Assembly (NCBI GenBank): GCA_905213895.1
Contig: CAJMKE010000016.1
Location: 1-43,555, forward strand
Source of the DNA: an uncultured Alistipes sp.
GTDB taxonomy: Bacteria > Bacteroidota > Bacteroidia > Bacteroidales > Rikenellaceae
Direction of reading: 5' to 3'
Length of the DNA stretch: 43,555 nt
Shown here: positions 1 to 9,291 of the stretch, one piece after another
Layout of the letters: the number at the start of each line of letters is the position of its first letter
Numbering within the stretch: the stretch's first letter is position 1
Translations under genes and position numbers: made by a program
Notes under the pieces: generated by a model
What the model saw: the letters and a program-made list of their open reading frames with translations, nothing else
What the model was told of the DNA's origin: nothing
Databases searched by the model: none

Positions 1-52
1 GAGCAAAGGACTGAAAATCCTTGTGTCCCCGGTTCGATTCCTGGTGGTACCA
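1..52 (+). tRNA. tRNA-Phe (GAA), 3' part only
   Basis: The 5' part lies before the window. The visible part holds the anticodon stem with loop CTGAAAA (anticodon GAA), a variable loop GTGTC, the T arm with loop TTCGATT, the 3' acceptor strand TGGTACC and discriminator A at 52. CCA is not encoded, so it would be added after transcription. One T-stem pair (C30/T42) looks mismatched. A strong terminator follows at once. Confidence 0.9.
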
Positions 53-54
53 CG

Positions 55-89
55 AAACCGAATTAGAAAATTTTCTAATTCGGTTTTTT
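55..89 (+). terminator. Rho-independent terminator of tRNA-Phe
   Basis: A perfect 32-nt palindrome (arms 55-70 and 71-86) runs into a T tract. It sits three bases after the tRNA end, so it terminates the tRNA transcript. Confidence 0.9.
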
Positions 90-130
90 ATTTGCATACG
101 CAGCATACATTATTTTATCGCGGCGAAAAA

Positions 131-163
131 TTTGGATATTTTCATAATTATTTCGTACCTTTA
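131..163 (+). promoter_or_regulatory. Bacteroidota-type promoter of the ECF sigma gene
   Basis: TTTG at 131-134, 21-bp spacer, then TACCTTTA at 156-163, close to the phylum consensus TTTG-N19-21-TAnnTTTG. The ATG lies 14 bases downstream, giving a very short leader. Confidence 0.7.
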
Positions 164-177
164 TCCTAAATTACGAA

Positions 178-765
178 ATGTCCCGAATCGACGGTATGGC
201 GCACGAATATGAACACAGACTGATGCAGCGGCTCTCGGAAGGCGATGAAAAAGCCTTTCGCGAACTGTTCGAGTCGTACTATCCGAAAGTGCGCGCATTC
301 ATCGATTGCATTGTCAAAGAGAGCGATACGTCGGAAGACATCGCGCAGGACATATTCGCCAAGATTTGGGAACGACGCGAAATTTTCTGGGGGGGGGAAG
401 TGCAGTCGTTCGGCGGCTACATATATAAAATGGCGCGCAATGCGGCACTCAACCATATCCGCCGGACGGTAAATATCAATCTCGCCCAGATTCCGCAAAT
501 CGAGGAAAAGGTCGGCGATGAATCTTTCGAGGACGAATACTACGCCCGCGAAAAGGAGTTGTTCATCCGTCTCGTCGTCTGCCGTATGCCCGAGCAGCGC
601 AGGCGAATATTCGAGATGAGCCGCTATCTCGGTCTCGACAACCAGACCATCGCCGACACGCTCCACATCTCCAAAAAGACAGTCGAAAATCATCTGACGC
701 TCGCCCTCAAAGAGTTGCGCAACGCACTCGCCGTGTTCTCGGTGTTCTTCTTCATCGGACAATAA
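178..765 (+). CDS. ECF-type RNA polymerase sigma factor
   Basis: A 195-aa cytoplasmic sigma-70 factor of the extracytoplasmic-function class. Region 2 covers about residues 15-100 (AFRELFESYYPKVRAF, then SEDIAQDIFAKIWERR and YIYKMARNAALNHIRR). Region 4 covers about 125-185 and has the helix-turn-helix NQTIADTLHISKKTVENH. A FecR anti-sigma gene follows, then a SusC with an STN domain, so it should direct transcription of the downstream locus when the outer-membrane receptor is occupied. ATG 178 is taken as start; ATG 196 is an alternative. A run of nine G at 389-397 encodes Trp-Gly-Gly inside region 2 and could slip. The gene ends in a terminator made from a 9-bp repeat array. Class call is firm; the regulon is inferred. 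Confidence 0.93.
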   Translation: MSRIDGMAHEYEHRLMQRLSEGDEKAFRELFESYYPKVRAFIDCIVKESDTSEDIAQDIFAKIWERREIFWGGEVQSFGGYIYKMARNAALNHIRRTVNINLAQIPQIEEKVGDESFEDEYYAREKELFIRLVVCRMPEQRRRIFEMSRYLGLDNQTIADTLHISKKTVENHLTLALKELRNALAVFSVFFFIGQ

Positions 766-773
766 CAAATACT

Positions 774-809
774 TTAACGACCTTAAAGACCTTAACGACT
801 TTAAGGTCA
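774..809. repeat. 9-bp repeat array A (4 units)
   Basis: Four tandem 9-mers of the form TTAA-N-GWC-N at 774, 783, 792 and 801. The last two units form the hairpin of the sigma gene terminator. Confidence 0.85.
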
Positions 810-816
810 TTTTTTT
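788..816 (+). terminator. Terminator formed by 9-bp repeat units
   Basis: GACCTTAA (788-795) pairs with TTAAGGTC (801-808) around a 5-nt loop and is followed by ATTTTTTT. It would end or attenuate transcription between the sigma gene and fecR. Confidence 0.7.
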
Positions 817-879
817 GATTCCGCATTGGGTGTAACGGGCTTCCGATGTGTCTTTATAGTAAAATGAAGAAACATCGCG

Positions 880-1881
880 ATGTCAAGAATCAAACAAATC
901 ATCGACTCCTACATGGGTCGTCATCAAACCGAAGCCGTACGTAAAGAGTTCGCCGAGTGGCTCGAAGCACCGCAGGACGCACATGAGAAGCAGCGCACGA
1001 TGCAGAACTACTGGGAAGCACTCGAAGCCGAGATGCCGCAACGGCAAATCGCCGACGCATACTCGTCCACAGCCGAACGCATCCGCAGGCGCAACTCGCT
1101 GCGTCCGCGCCGCTCCGTCTTCGCACGCATTTCGCGCGTCGCCGCCGTCGTCGCACTGCCCGTAATGGCTGCCGCACTCACCTACTCCGTCATCTCCCGC
1201 ACATTCGTACCGAAGACCGACTGGCAGGAGGTCTACGCCCCTTACGGCGAAACGCGCAGCGTCGTGCTTGCCGACGGTTCGCACATCACACTCAATTCGG
1301 GCAGCCGTCTGATATATCCCGACAGATTCTCGGGCGACGAACGCCACGTATTCCTCGCGGGCGAAGCCTTCGCCGACATCGCGAAGGACGCCGAACACAA
1401 GTTCATCCTCTCGGCGGGCGACATCGACATCACCGTCCACGGAACCGAATTCAACGTCCGCTCTTATACCGACGACAGCGAAGTCGAGGTAGCCCTCATC
1501 TCCGGTTCGATAGACATGACCACGAAAAATCTCGCCGTAAACCGCAGCATCCGCATGACGCCGGGCGACATGGCGAAACTCGACAAACGCACGGGCGAAA
1601 TCGCATCCATACGATTCCCGAGCGGCACATTCGACCGCGGAACGAGCGGCAACAACCTCACATTCATCAATTCGCGTCTGTCCGACATCGCCGCCCAACT
1701 CGAACGCTCATTCGGTGTCAAAATCATAATCGACAGCGACGCCCTCGCCGACGAACGGTACTATTCGGCGTTCGTGAACAACGAGTCTCTCGACGACATT
1801 CTCGACGCATGGCAGTTGAACGACAACGTCCGGCACCGTCGCGAAGGCAATACGATACATTTATACAAATCCCAAAAATAA
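880..1881 (+). CDS. FecR-family anti-sigma factor
   Basis: A 333-aa inner-membrane anti-sigma protein. Residues 1-80 form the cytoplasmic sigma-binding part. One membrane helix follows basic RRRNSLRPRR at about 85-107 (AAVVALPVMAAALTYSVI). The periplasmic FecR domain lies at about 115-215 (APYGETRSVVLADGSHITLN; GTEFNVRSY). A C-terminal DUF4974-like domain lies at about 255-330 and normally contacts the STN domain of the partner receptor. Its place between an ECF sigma gene and an STN-bearing SusC is the usual order for trans-envelope signalling. Length is normal for the family. No separate promoter of good quality was found. Confidence 0.93.
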   Translation: MSRIKQIIDSYMGRHQTEAVRKEFAEWLEAPQDAHEKQRTMQNYWEALEAEMPQRQIADAYSSTAERIRRRNSLRPRRSVFARISRVAAVVALPVMAAALTYSVISRTFVPKTDWQEVYAPYGETRSVVLADGSHITLNSGSRLIYPDRFSGDERHVFLAGEAFADIAKDAEHKFILSAGDIDITVHGTEFNVRSYTDDSEVEVALISGSIDMTTKNLAVNRSIRMTPGDMAKLDKRTGEIASIRFPSGTFDRGTSGNNLTFINSRLSDIAAQLERSFGVKIIIDSDALADERYYSAFVNNESLDDILDAWQLNDNVRHRREGNTIHLYKSQK

Positions 1882-2002
1882 CCTTAAAACAGAGAAATAA
1901 ACCGAGTACAAACACACCTGATTCCATTTCCGCGCCGAAAACATGTCGTCCGGAAATCAAAGCGTAAATTCAAGATTAAACCTAACTAAAAACTTAAACT
2001 CA

Positions 2003-5000
2003 ATGAAACAGAATCTACTTTCAGGTTTCACACGCAGGCTGTTCGTCATTTGCGTTACGGCTTGCGTCGCGCTCACCGTCCCTCTGACGGCATCGGCGCA
2101 GAAAGTCAGTCTGAAATTGCAGAATTCCACTGTACAGCAGGCGGTACTCGCCTTGCGGCAGCAGGGATACTCGATTTCGGTCAAGGCAAACGACGTCAAA
2201 ATGGATGCGCCCGTATCCATCGACGCCCGCAACGAGGAGTTGCAGAACATCGTGGACGAAATCTTCGCCGGACAGGATGTCAAATGCACCATCAACGGCA
2301 AGAGCATTCTCGTCGCCAAGAACACCAAGAGCCATCCGCAGGTCGCATCCTCGCGCAATGTCCGCGTAAACGGACACGTCAAGGACGCATCGGGACAGCC
2401 GCTGCTCGGCGTTACCGTATTCGTCGAAGGCACGACTTCGGGCGCAACCACCGACGCGAGCGGTGCATACCAGATAGACGCGCGTTCGGGCGACATGCTC
2501 ATATTCTCCTACCTCGGCTACTCCGAGCGCAAGGAGGCTGTCGGCAGCCGTTCGGTTATCGACGTTACGATGACAGAGCAGGCTACCTCCATGGATGAAG
2601 TTGTCGTAGTCGGTTACGGTACGCAGTCGCGCCGTTCGCTGACCACCTCAATCTCCAAAATCGACGGTTCGGCACTCTTCGACGCTCCGGTTTCGTCGGT
2701 CGGCGAGGCTCTGAAAGGCAAGGTTTCGGGTCTGCGCGTCGCAACCAACAATACCGTGTCGGGCGAGGCTCCGCGATTCCTCATCCGAGGCGGTTCGTCG
2801 GTGAACCTCAGCAATGACCCTATCGTCATCGTGGACGGTATCACCCGCGACATGAACGACATCAACCCTAACGACATCGAGTCCATCGAAGTGTTGAAGG
2901 ATGCCGCTTCGGCAGGTATCTACGGTGCGCGTGCATCCAACGGTGTAATCCTCGTAACGACCAAGAAAGGTTCGTCGAACAAGGCTCCGGAGATTATCTT
3001 CGACGCCCAGATAGGCTGGTCGTCGCCTGCCCGCAAATGGGATTTGATGAATTCCCGCGAGTTCATCGGCTTCGTCCGCCCTGCCGCCGCCGAAGGTCCT
3101 AACGCCACGGCGATTCTGACGGGAGCCAATGCCGCAGGTACGGGCAACACGCTCTCCAACTCGACCTACACCACCCGCTATCTCGACTACGGACAGCCTG
3201 TCCCTGCCGGATACCAGTGGATGTACGACCCGCTCGACGCCAACAAGGTAATCATCTTCACCGACCGCGACTATCAGGGCGACTGGTTCTCCAACGCACT
3301 TTGGCACAAGGAGTACGTCGGCGTGAACGGCGGTACCAAGAACATGAAGTACGCCGCTTCGGTAAGTTATCTGGGCGACGACGGCGTAATCGCGATGAGC
3401 AGTTACAATATCTTCACTATGCACGGCAACACGTCGTTCAAAATCACCAAGAATCTCGAAGCATCGACCACGTTCGACCTGTCGCGCTCCAAGAAGCATC
3501 CGCTTATCGGCAACTACTTCAACGCTATCGGTCGAGGTATCATGATGGCTCCTACGCACCGCGATTTCGACGACGAAGGACACTGGATTACCGGCGGCAA
3601 CAACAAGAACCAGCAGACCGCCGCATTCTACGAGCGTTTCTACGACCGCGAGATGGCGACGACCCGCATGACCGGTAATTTCAATCTCAAATGGACCATC
3701 ACCAAGGGTCTGACCGCAACCGCACAATACGCCATCTTCGACGAGAACTACCGCGGAAGTTACTATGCACACGGAGCCGACGGCGACACGCCGAACTTCG
3801 TTTCGACGACCCGTTCGACGACCGAAACCCGCACGCAGACCACCCGCGACTCTTTCACTGCGTTCCTCAACTACAACCGCACGTTCGCCGAGAAACACCA
3901 TATCAACATCACCGCCGGTTACGACTACATGATGCAGCGTTACTGGTATCTGACCGCAGCATCCACCGGCTCGCCGTCGGACAAGGTGCCTATCATCGAT
4001 TCGGGTACGTCGTTCACGGCAAGCAACAAGGACGAAAAACAGGCACTCATCTCCTACTTCGGTCGTGTGAACTACGACTACGGAGGTCGCTACATCCTGT
4101 CGGGTACGTTCCGCGCCGACGGTTCGTCCAAGTTCGCCAAAGGCAATCAGTGGGGCTATTTCCCTGCCGGTTCGTTCGCGTGGGTAATCTCCGAGGAGCC
4201 GTTCTGGGACGTGTCGAAGACCAAGATGAACACTTTCAAACTCCGTGCATCCTACGGTCAGACTGGTAACAACGGAATCGGTCTCTACGACACCTACGGT
4301 GCATTCTCGACCGGAGTCTACACCGGACATCCGACCCTGCTGCCTTCCACCATGCAGAATGCGGGCATGAAATGGGAGACCACGACGCAGTTGGACATCG
4401 GTCTCGACATGGGATTCTTCAACGACCGTCTGCGCTTCGTATTGGATTACTACAACAAGCGCACCGACAACATGCTGTTCTCCATCACGCTGCCGGATAC
4501 GGGTTCGCTCGGTTCGGTCAAGGCGAATGTCGGAAGCGCACGCTTCTACGGACTCGAGGTCGAGTTGAACTCGGTGAACATCCAGAAGAAGAACTTCACA
4601 TGGACGACGAGCATCACCTACTCCTACAACAAGAACCGCGTCCTCAAACTGCCTGACGAGTACAAGTACACCGACATCAACGGCAAGACCGCATGGCGAA
4701 TCGGCGGTTACACGATGAGCGAGAGCGGATACCGTTTCGGCGGTACGGCTGTCGGCGAGTCGCTCGGACGCATCTACGGCTACAAGATTTCGCACATCAT
4801 CCAGACCGAAGCCGAGGCTGACGCCGCCCTCTACGACACGCAGTCGCACGGTTACCGCCGCAGCGACGGACAGTCCATCACCGGCCGCAAGGACGCCGGC
4901 GACTACGAGTGGCGCAACCGTCCGGGTTCGAAGCGCATGGCTGACGGCAGAGAGCAAATCGACGCCGAGGATATGTACGAACTCGGCAACGTGATGCCGC

Positions 5001-5548
5001 ACTCGGTCGGCGGTTTCAACAACACCTTCCGCTACAAGGGTCTGACCGTTTCGATATACTTCGACTTCGCACTCGGACACTCGATTTACAACTACATGAA
5101 GTCGCGTATGATGCAGAACACTCTCGGAAACTGCAACGCCAATATCGACAAGATGGTCTACGACTGCTGGACCCATCCGGGCGACAAGAGCGCGAAATAC
5201 GCCCGCTTCTTCCCGAACGACCCTGACTTCGGTAACCGCAACTTCTCGCGCTGCTCCGATTTCAACGTCGAGCGTGCCGACTATCTCTGCCTGCGCGACG
5301 TATCGATATTCTACGACCTGCCGGAGAAGTGGACCCGCAAAATCGGCATCAAGAAGATTACACTCGGCGTAACGGGCAACACGCTCTGCTACTGGACGGG
5401 CGTAAGCGGCTCCATCAGCCCTGAAACCGGTATGGGTACGGGTTCGAGCGACAGCATGTACACGAGCGTATCGACCGGTGCCAACGACAATTCGAGCATC
5501 GCTCCGCCGACACGCAAGGTACTGTTCAACGTAAAGATTACATTCTGA
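2003..5548 (+). CDS. SusC/RagA-like TonB-dependent receptor with STN domain
   Basis: An outer-membrane TonB-dependent transporter and signal transducer of 1181 aa, counted from ATG 2003, which begins a clean signal peptide ending ASAQ near residue 33. An in-frame ATG at 1943 would add 20 residues before the signal and is rejected. Order: STN domain (about 33-100), carboxypeptidase-D-like regulatory domain (about 118-195), the SusC signature DEVVVVGYG, plug (about 215-335, ending GIYGARASNGVILVTTKKG), then a 22-strand-type barrel ending in aromatic ITF. The STN domain ties it to the FecR/ECF pair upstream. It should pair with the SusD downstream to import an oligomer; the ligand cannot be read from sequence. 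Confidence 0.95.
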   Translation: MKQNLLSGFTRRLFVICVTACVALTVPLTASAQKVSLKLQNSTVQQAVLALRQQGYSISVKANDVKMDAPVSIDARNEELQNIVDEIFAGQDVKCTINGKSILVAKNTKSHPQVASSRNVRVNGHVKDASGQPLLGVTVFVEGTTSGATTDASGAYQIDARSGDMLIFSYLGYSERKEAVGSRSVIDVTMTEQATSMDEVVVVGYGTQSRRSLTTSISKIDGSALFDAPVSSVGEALKGKVSGLRVATNNTVSGEAPRFLIRGGSSVNLSNDPIVIVDGITRDMNDINPNDIESIEVLKDAASAGIYGARASNGVILVTTKKGSSNKAPEIIFDAQIGWSSPARKWDLMNSREFIGFVRPAAAEGPNATAILTGANAAGTGNTLSNSTYTTRYLDYGQPVPAGYQWMYDPLDANKVIIFTDRDYQGDWFSNALWHKEYVGVNGGTKNMKYAASVSYLGDDGVIAMSSYNIFTMHGNTSFKITKNLEASTTFDLSRSKKHPLIGNYFNAIGRGIMMAPTHRDFDDEGHWITGGNNKNQQTAAFYERFYDREMATTRMTGNFNLKWTITKGLTATAQYAIFDENYRGSYYAHGADGDTPNFVSTTRSTTETRTQTTRDSFTAFLNYNRTFAEKHHINITAGYDYMMQRYWYLTAASTGSPSDKVPIIDSGTSFTASNKDEKQALISYFGRVNYDYGGRYILSGTFRADGSSKFAKGNQWGYFPAGSFAWVISEEPFWDVSKTKMNTFKLRASYGQTGNNGIGLYDTYGAFSTGVYTGHPTLLPSTMQNAGMKWETTTQLDIGLDMGFFNDRLRFVLDYYNKRTDNMLFSITLPDTGSLGSVKANVGSARFYGLEVELNSVNIQKKNFTWTTSITYSYNKNRVLKLPDEYKYTDINGKTAWRIGGYTMSESGYRFGGTAVGESLGRIYGYKISHIIQTEAEADAALYDTQSHGYRRSDGQSITGRKDAGDYEWRNRPGSKRMADGREQIDAEDMYELGNVMPHSVGGFNNTFRYKGLTVSIYFDFALGHSIYNYMKSRMMQNTLGNCNANIDKMVYDCWTHPGDKSAKYARFFPNDPDFGNRNFSRCSDFNVERADYLCLRDVSIFYDLPEKWTRKIGIKKITLGVTGNTLCYWTGVSGSISPETGMGTGSSDSMYTSVSTGANDNSSIAPPTRKVLFNVKITF

Positions 5549-5585
5549 TCGAAACGAGTATAACATTCATTAAACGAAAACAGAT

Positions 5586-7070
5586 ATGAAATACAAATAT
5601 ATAATCGGTGCCATTTTGCTGGGTGTGGCTGCGACGTCGTGCCACGGCGATTTGGACATCATGCAGGATAACAGACTTTCTGCAAGCAACATGTGGCAGG
5701 ACGCATCCGACGTTACCACCTCGACCGACGGTATCTACGAGCGTATGCGCGCCAATTTCGTGCAGGCGGAAGTCAACGTATTCTACTGGGGCGAGGCCCG
5801 TGTCGGCAACTACATGTGGGGTCCGAGCCTCATCCACCGTGTACAGAACGGTAACATGATAGACGTGCGCATGAGTACCATGAGCGCATCGACCTCTTCG
5901 GCTTCGTGGTCGGCACTCTACACGACCATCGACCAGGCGAACGCCGTACTCAAATACGCTCCGCGAGTTCCGATGACAGACGCCGAACGCGGCTACGCCA
6001 TAGGTCAGGCAGCGTTCGCCCGCGCATACTGCTACTTCTGGGCAGCCCGTCTCTGGGGCGACGTGCCTTTGGTAACCGTCCCTATCGAATCGGTCAGCCA
6101 GCCGGAGACCTATCCGGTGCGTGCGCCGAAAGCGAATGTCTATACGCAGATAGGTGCGGACATCCAGACCGCGCTCGACAACGCGCAGTATCTTGGCAAC
6201 GACAAATACTTCGCCACCAAGGATGCCGTGAACATGCTCAAAGCCGAATACGCCCTGTGGATGTACTCGACGCAGGAGGGCGGCGACACCTATCTCGACA
6301 TGGCTGATGAGGCTCTGACCTCAATCGGCATCACGTCGGGCAGACTGCTGTCGAAATACGGCGACGTCTTCTCGCGCAACAACAAGCGCAACAACGAAAT
6401 CATCTTCGCGCTGAACAACAACCAGACCGAGAAGATTCTCGGCGGATACTACCAGTATTTCTACATGCCGAACACCGACGTGGCATCGCAGTATCAGCAG
6501 AAGCCGGTGCCTATCAACGCGACCCAGTGGTGGAGTTACTCGCAGAACTTCGTCGACATTCTGCGCGCGAGCAAGAAGAACAACGGCGACAGCCGCGTGG
6601 ACTGCAACCTCGGCGACGGCAACTACGGCGCAGCGGGACAGAACCTGACTTGGCCCAACAAGTTCCTCGGCGACATGTCGGGAGCAATCACCATTCTCGA
6701 CAGCGACCTGCTGTACTACCGCTACGCACAGGCTGTCATGATGGACGCCGAGTTGAAGTACTACAAGAAGGATTACGCAGGTGCGCTCAAATCGCTCAAC
6801 ATCATCGCCAAGCGCGCCTACGGCAAGGACAATTTCTACACCGACGAATCGCGCAATGCGGTTTTGCAGGCGATTACGGACGAGTATTTCCTCGAATTCC
6901 CTGCCGAGGGCGTAATCTGGTGGGCATTGATTCGCCTCGACAAGATTTGGGACTACAATCCCGAGTTGAAGGAGAAGCAGGCATTGAATCCTAATATCCT
7001 GCTGTGGCCTATCACCGCATCGGCACGCAACAAGAACAACAAACTCACCCAGACCGAGGGTTGGAGTTAG
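5586..7070 (+). CDS. SusD/RagB-like surface lipoprotein
   Basis: A 494-aa nutrient-binding lid for the SusC upstream. The signal peptide ends at lipobox Cys19 (GVAATSC). The N-terminal part has the family start (DIMQDNRL, then WQDASDVTTSTDGIYERM), the middle has TPR-like helices, and the C-terminal part has PAEGVIWWALIRLDKIWDY and ends in IL-LWPIT followed by a short tail, as in other SusD proteins. It lies 37 bases after susC, so it is co-transcribed. A hairpin (7070-7077 / 7093-7100) follows its stop and may lower expression of the genes after it. Family call is firm; ligand unknown. Confidence 0.94.
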   Translation: MKYKYIIGAILLGVAATSCHGDLDIMQDNRLSASNMWQDASDVTTSTDGIYERMRANFVQAEVNVFYWGEARVGNYMWGPSLIHRVQNGNMIDVRMSTMSASTSSASWSALYTTIDQANAVLKYAPRVPMTDAERGYAIGQAAFARAYCYFWAARLWGDVPLVTVPIESVSQPETYPVRAPKANVYTQIGADIQTALDNAQYLGNDKYFATKDAVNMLKAEYALWMYSTQEGGDTYLDMADEALTSIGITSGRLLSKYGDVFSRNNKRNNEIIFALNNNQTEKILGGYYQYFYMPNTDVASQYQQKPVPINATQWWSYSQNFVDILRASKKNNGDSRVDCNLGDGNYGAAGQNLTWPNKFLGDMSGAITILDSDLLYYRYAQAVMMDAELKYYKKDYAGALKSLNIIAKRAYGKDNFYTDESRNAVLQAITDEYFLEFPAEGVIWWALIRLDKIWDYNPELKEKQALNPNILLWPITASARNKNNKLTQTEGWS

Positions 7071-7159
7071 AAAACCGTTTTGAATTTATTAGCGGTTTTC
7101 CGAACCGCGAACAGATTCAAACAGTTTCCGACAAGTATTTATAATAAAAACTTGAAACA

Positions 7160-9223
7160 ATGAAAAGTATAAAATATTTCAAATACATAATGCTCTCGGC
7201 AGCGGTCGTGTTCGCCGCATCGTGCGAAAAGGACGATACGAAGGACGTGGACACGACGACACGCATCGGCTTGTCGCCGGAGCAGGAGAACTTCGCCGCC
7301 AACGGTACGACCGAGTCGGGCGAGGAGAGTTTCGTGGGTATCGTAACCGTAGTTCACGGCGACAAGGTGAACAAAATCGCGTGGGATGCCGCAATCGTCG
7401 AGGAGGTCGCTTGGGCGAGCGTCGAGAAGACCGTCGTTACGTCCAACTTCAAGGAGACCTTCAACGGCAACGTCCATCAGATTCAGGAGACCGGCATCGA
7501 GGTGAAGGCTGAACCGAACACCGAATACAAGCGTTCGTTCACCGTCGAAATCCGCACTGCCGACGGCACCGTCGCTCCGTTCGTATTCACCCAGTTGGGC
7601 GAAAAGGCTGATGCAGCCGTTTCGACCACGACCAAGGACGTCGAAATCATCGCCAAGGGCGGTTCGGAGGAGATTGCCTACACCACCAACATGGGCGACG
7701 TCTACGACTTCGCGGTCAAGTACGGCGAGGAGAGCAGCGACTGGCTGTCGTGGACGGCAACCGAAGCGGGCAAGGTAACCCTTACCGCCTCGGAGTGGAC
7801 CAACAAGGAGAGCGTCCGCACCGCAACGTTCACGATTATCGTCGGAACCGACGCGACGAGCAAGGCTTCGGTCGACATTCCGGTCGTTCAGTTGGCAGCC
7901 GACGAGTACTACTACATGTACGGTGCATCGTGCAACGGTCTCGCAATCGAAAATGCAATCCAACTCGAAAAGAAGAGTCAGGGCATCTACTCGGGCGAAA
8001 CCTACTTCATGGCTTCCGCCGACGGCAAGAACCCGATAATCCTCAATCCGGATTCGCGAATCCTCGCATATCCATGCTTCGCACTGGCTGCCGACGGCAC
8101 GATTTCCGAGATTGCATCCGCCGACGCGGCACTGCCTGCCGGACCTGCAATCGACATCGACGGACGCCGCCGTATTACGGTGAACATGACCGAGCGTACA
8201 TGGTCGTGGGAGCGCATCACTGTACAGAACTGCATGCCTGACAGCGAGGTTGCCAACTACAAGACCAAGGCTTTCGTCGCCCGCGACGGTTCGATGAAGA
8301 CATGGATGGTAGAGTTCGTCCGCTGGGACGGCGGCGACATCCGTCCGAAACTCGGCTCGCCGATGGTCGCTACGGCTACCGGAACAGGTGCCGGCGGAAC
8401 GGGAGGATACGCTGCGGCTAACTTCCCTTCGTCGTGGGACGATGCATCCAAACTCGACATGGCGAAGGAGACCACCGAAATCGGCGGACAACTCGTCGGC
8501 ACGAACGAACACGGACGAATCTATCTGCTTACCGAGATTCTCACCGGAACCCCTATGGCAGGTGTCGGCATCAACCGCAACCAGCCTATTCCTGACGACT
8601 GGACGGCAGGCAACGAAATCGTCGATGCCGTAGGCGACCGCTACACCATCGAGTATGTCAACCACACGAAAGCAGGAACGTTCTCTGGCGACAATGCGGC
8701 AGACGAGGAGGCTCACCCGACGTTGAAGATGCAGGTTCAGGGTATCTGCCCTTACGGCTGGCACATTGCCAACGCAGCCGACTGGCTCGACATCGCGTAT
8801 GCGGCATCCAAGGCTTCGGCAGGACACACGTTCCCTGTCAAAGAGGAGAAAGTTACCTACAAGCAGTTCACGACCATAAGCGGCTCCACCTCGTCGGGAG
8901 ACGTGCCTGACGCTCCTCGCGGCATCGGCAACCTCGGTGCATGGCTGCGCAACAACACGTATTGGCACGGAACGACGAACGTCTCCGACGGTGCTGACGA
9001 ATTCGGATTCGAGTACTATCCGCTCGGCTGGCGTTACATGACGCAGGGATTCCAGTGCGCGGGAACGCGTGCGCAGGTATGGGTTCCGCTGATACACAGC
9101 GCGACGACCGGATTCCGCGTGAACGTTATCATCAACAATCTGGTAACATCCGCCGAAATGACGAATCTCGACAACGGACAGGCAATCTGCCCTATCCGCT
9201 GCGTAAAGAACTATAAAAAATAA
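7160..9223 (+). CDS. Surface lipoprotein with BACON-like and FISUMP-like domains
   Basis: A 687-aa lipoprotein, Cys22 followed by EKDD, a pattern linked to export to the cell surface in this phylum. Residues about 35-155 and 155-250 look like two BACON-type Ig folds (SDWLSWTATEAGKVTLTASE is typical). The middle (about 255-480) is a beta-rich part I do not recognise. The C-terminal 180 residues resemble the FISUMP paralogous domain: CPYGWHIANAADW, LGAWLRNNTYW, EYYPLGWRYM and final CPIRCVKN. It follows susD and probably acts as an accessory surface glycan- or ligand-binding protein. Function is inferred from position; there are no catalytic motifs I can see. Confidence 0.75.
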   Translation: MKSIKYFKYIMLSAAVVFAASCEKDDTKDVDTTTRIGLSPEQENFAANGTTESGEESFVGIVTVVHGDKVNKIAWDAAIVEEVAWASVEKTVVTSNFKETFNGNVHQIQETGIEVKAEPNTEYKRSFTVEIRTADGTVAPFVFTQLGEKADAAVSTTTKDVEIIAKGGSEEIAYTTNMGDVYDFAVKYGEESSDWLSWTATEAGKVTLTASEWTNKESVRTATFTIIVGTDATSKASVDIPVVQLAADEYYYMYGASCNGLAIENAIQLEKKSQGIYSGETYFMASADGKNPIILNPDSRILAYPCFALAADGTISEIASADAALPAGPAIDIDGRRRITVNMTERTWSWERITVQNCMPDSEVANYKTKAFVARDGSMKTWMVEFVRWDGGDIRPKLGSPMVATATGTGAGGTGGYAAANFPSSWDDASKLDMAKETTEIGGQLVGTNEHGRIYLLTEILTGTPMAGVGINRNQPIPDDWTAGNEIVDAVGDRYTIEYVNHTKAGTFSGDNAADEEAHPTLKMQVQGICPYGWHIANAADWLDIAYAASKASAGHTFPVKEEKVTYKQFTTISGSTSSGDVPDAPRGIGNLGAWLRNNTYWHGTTNVSDGADEFGFEYYPLGWRYMTQGFQCAGTRAQVWVPLIHSATTGFRVNVIINNLVTSAEMTNLDNGQAICPIRCVKNYKK

Positions 9224-9291
9224 ACCTACGGACGTCGCAGGTGCGGGGCGGAAAGTCCCGCACCGACGACGACCGGCAAAACGACACTAAA

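Noticed and set aside
2648..5566. 972-codon open frame on the minus strand opposite susC
   Set aside because: It is the mirror of a clear SusC gene; the protein is Arg/Val-rich, without domains. Long antisense frames recur opposite other GC-rich genes here (7139-9097, 27695-29617, 36149-38188, 40156-42048).
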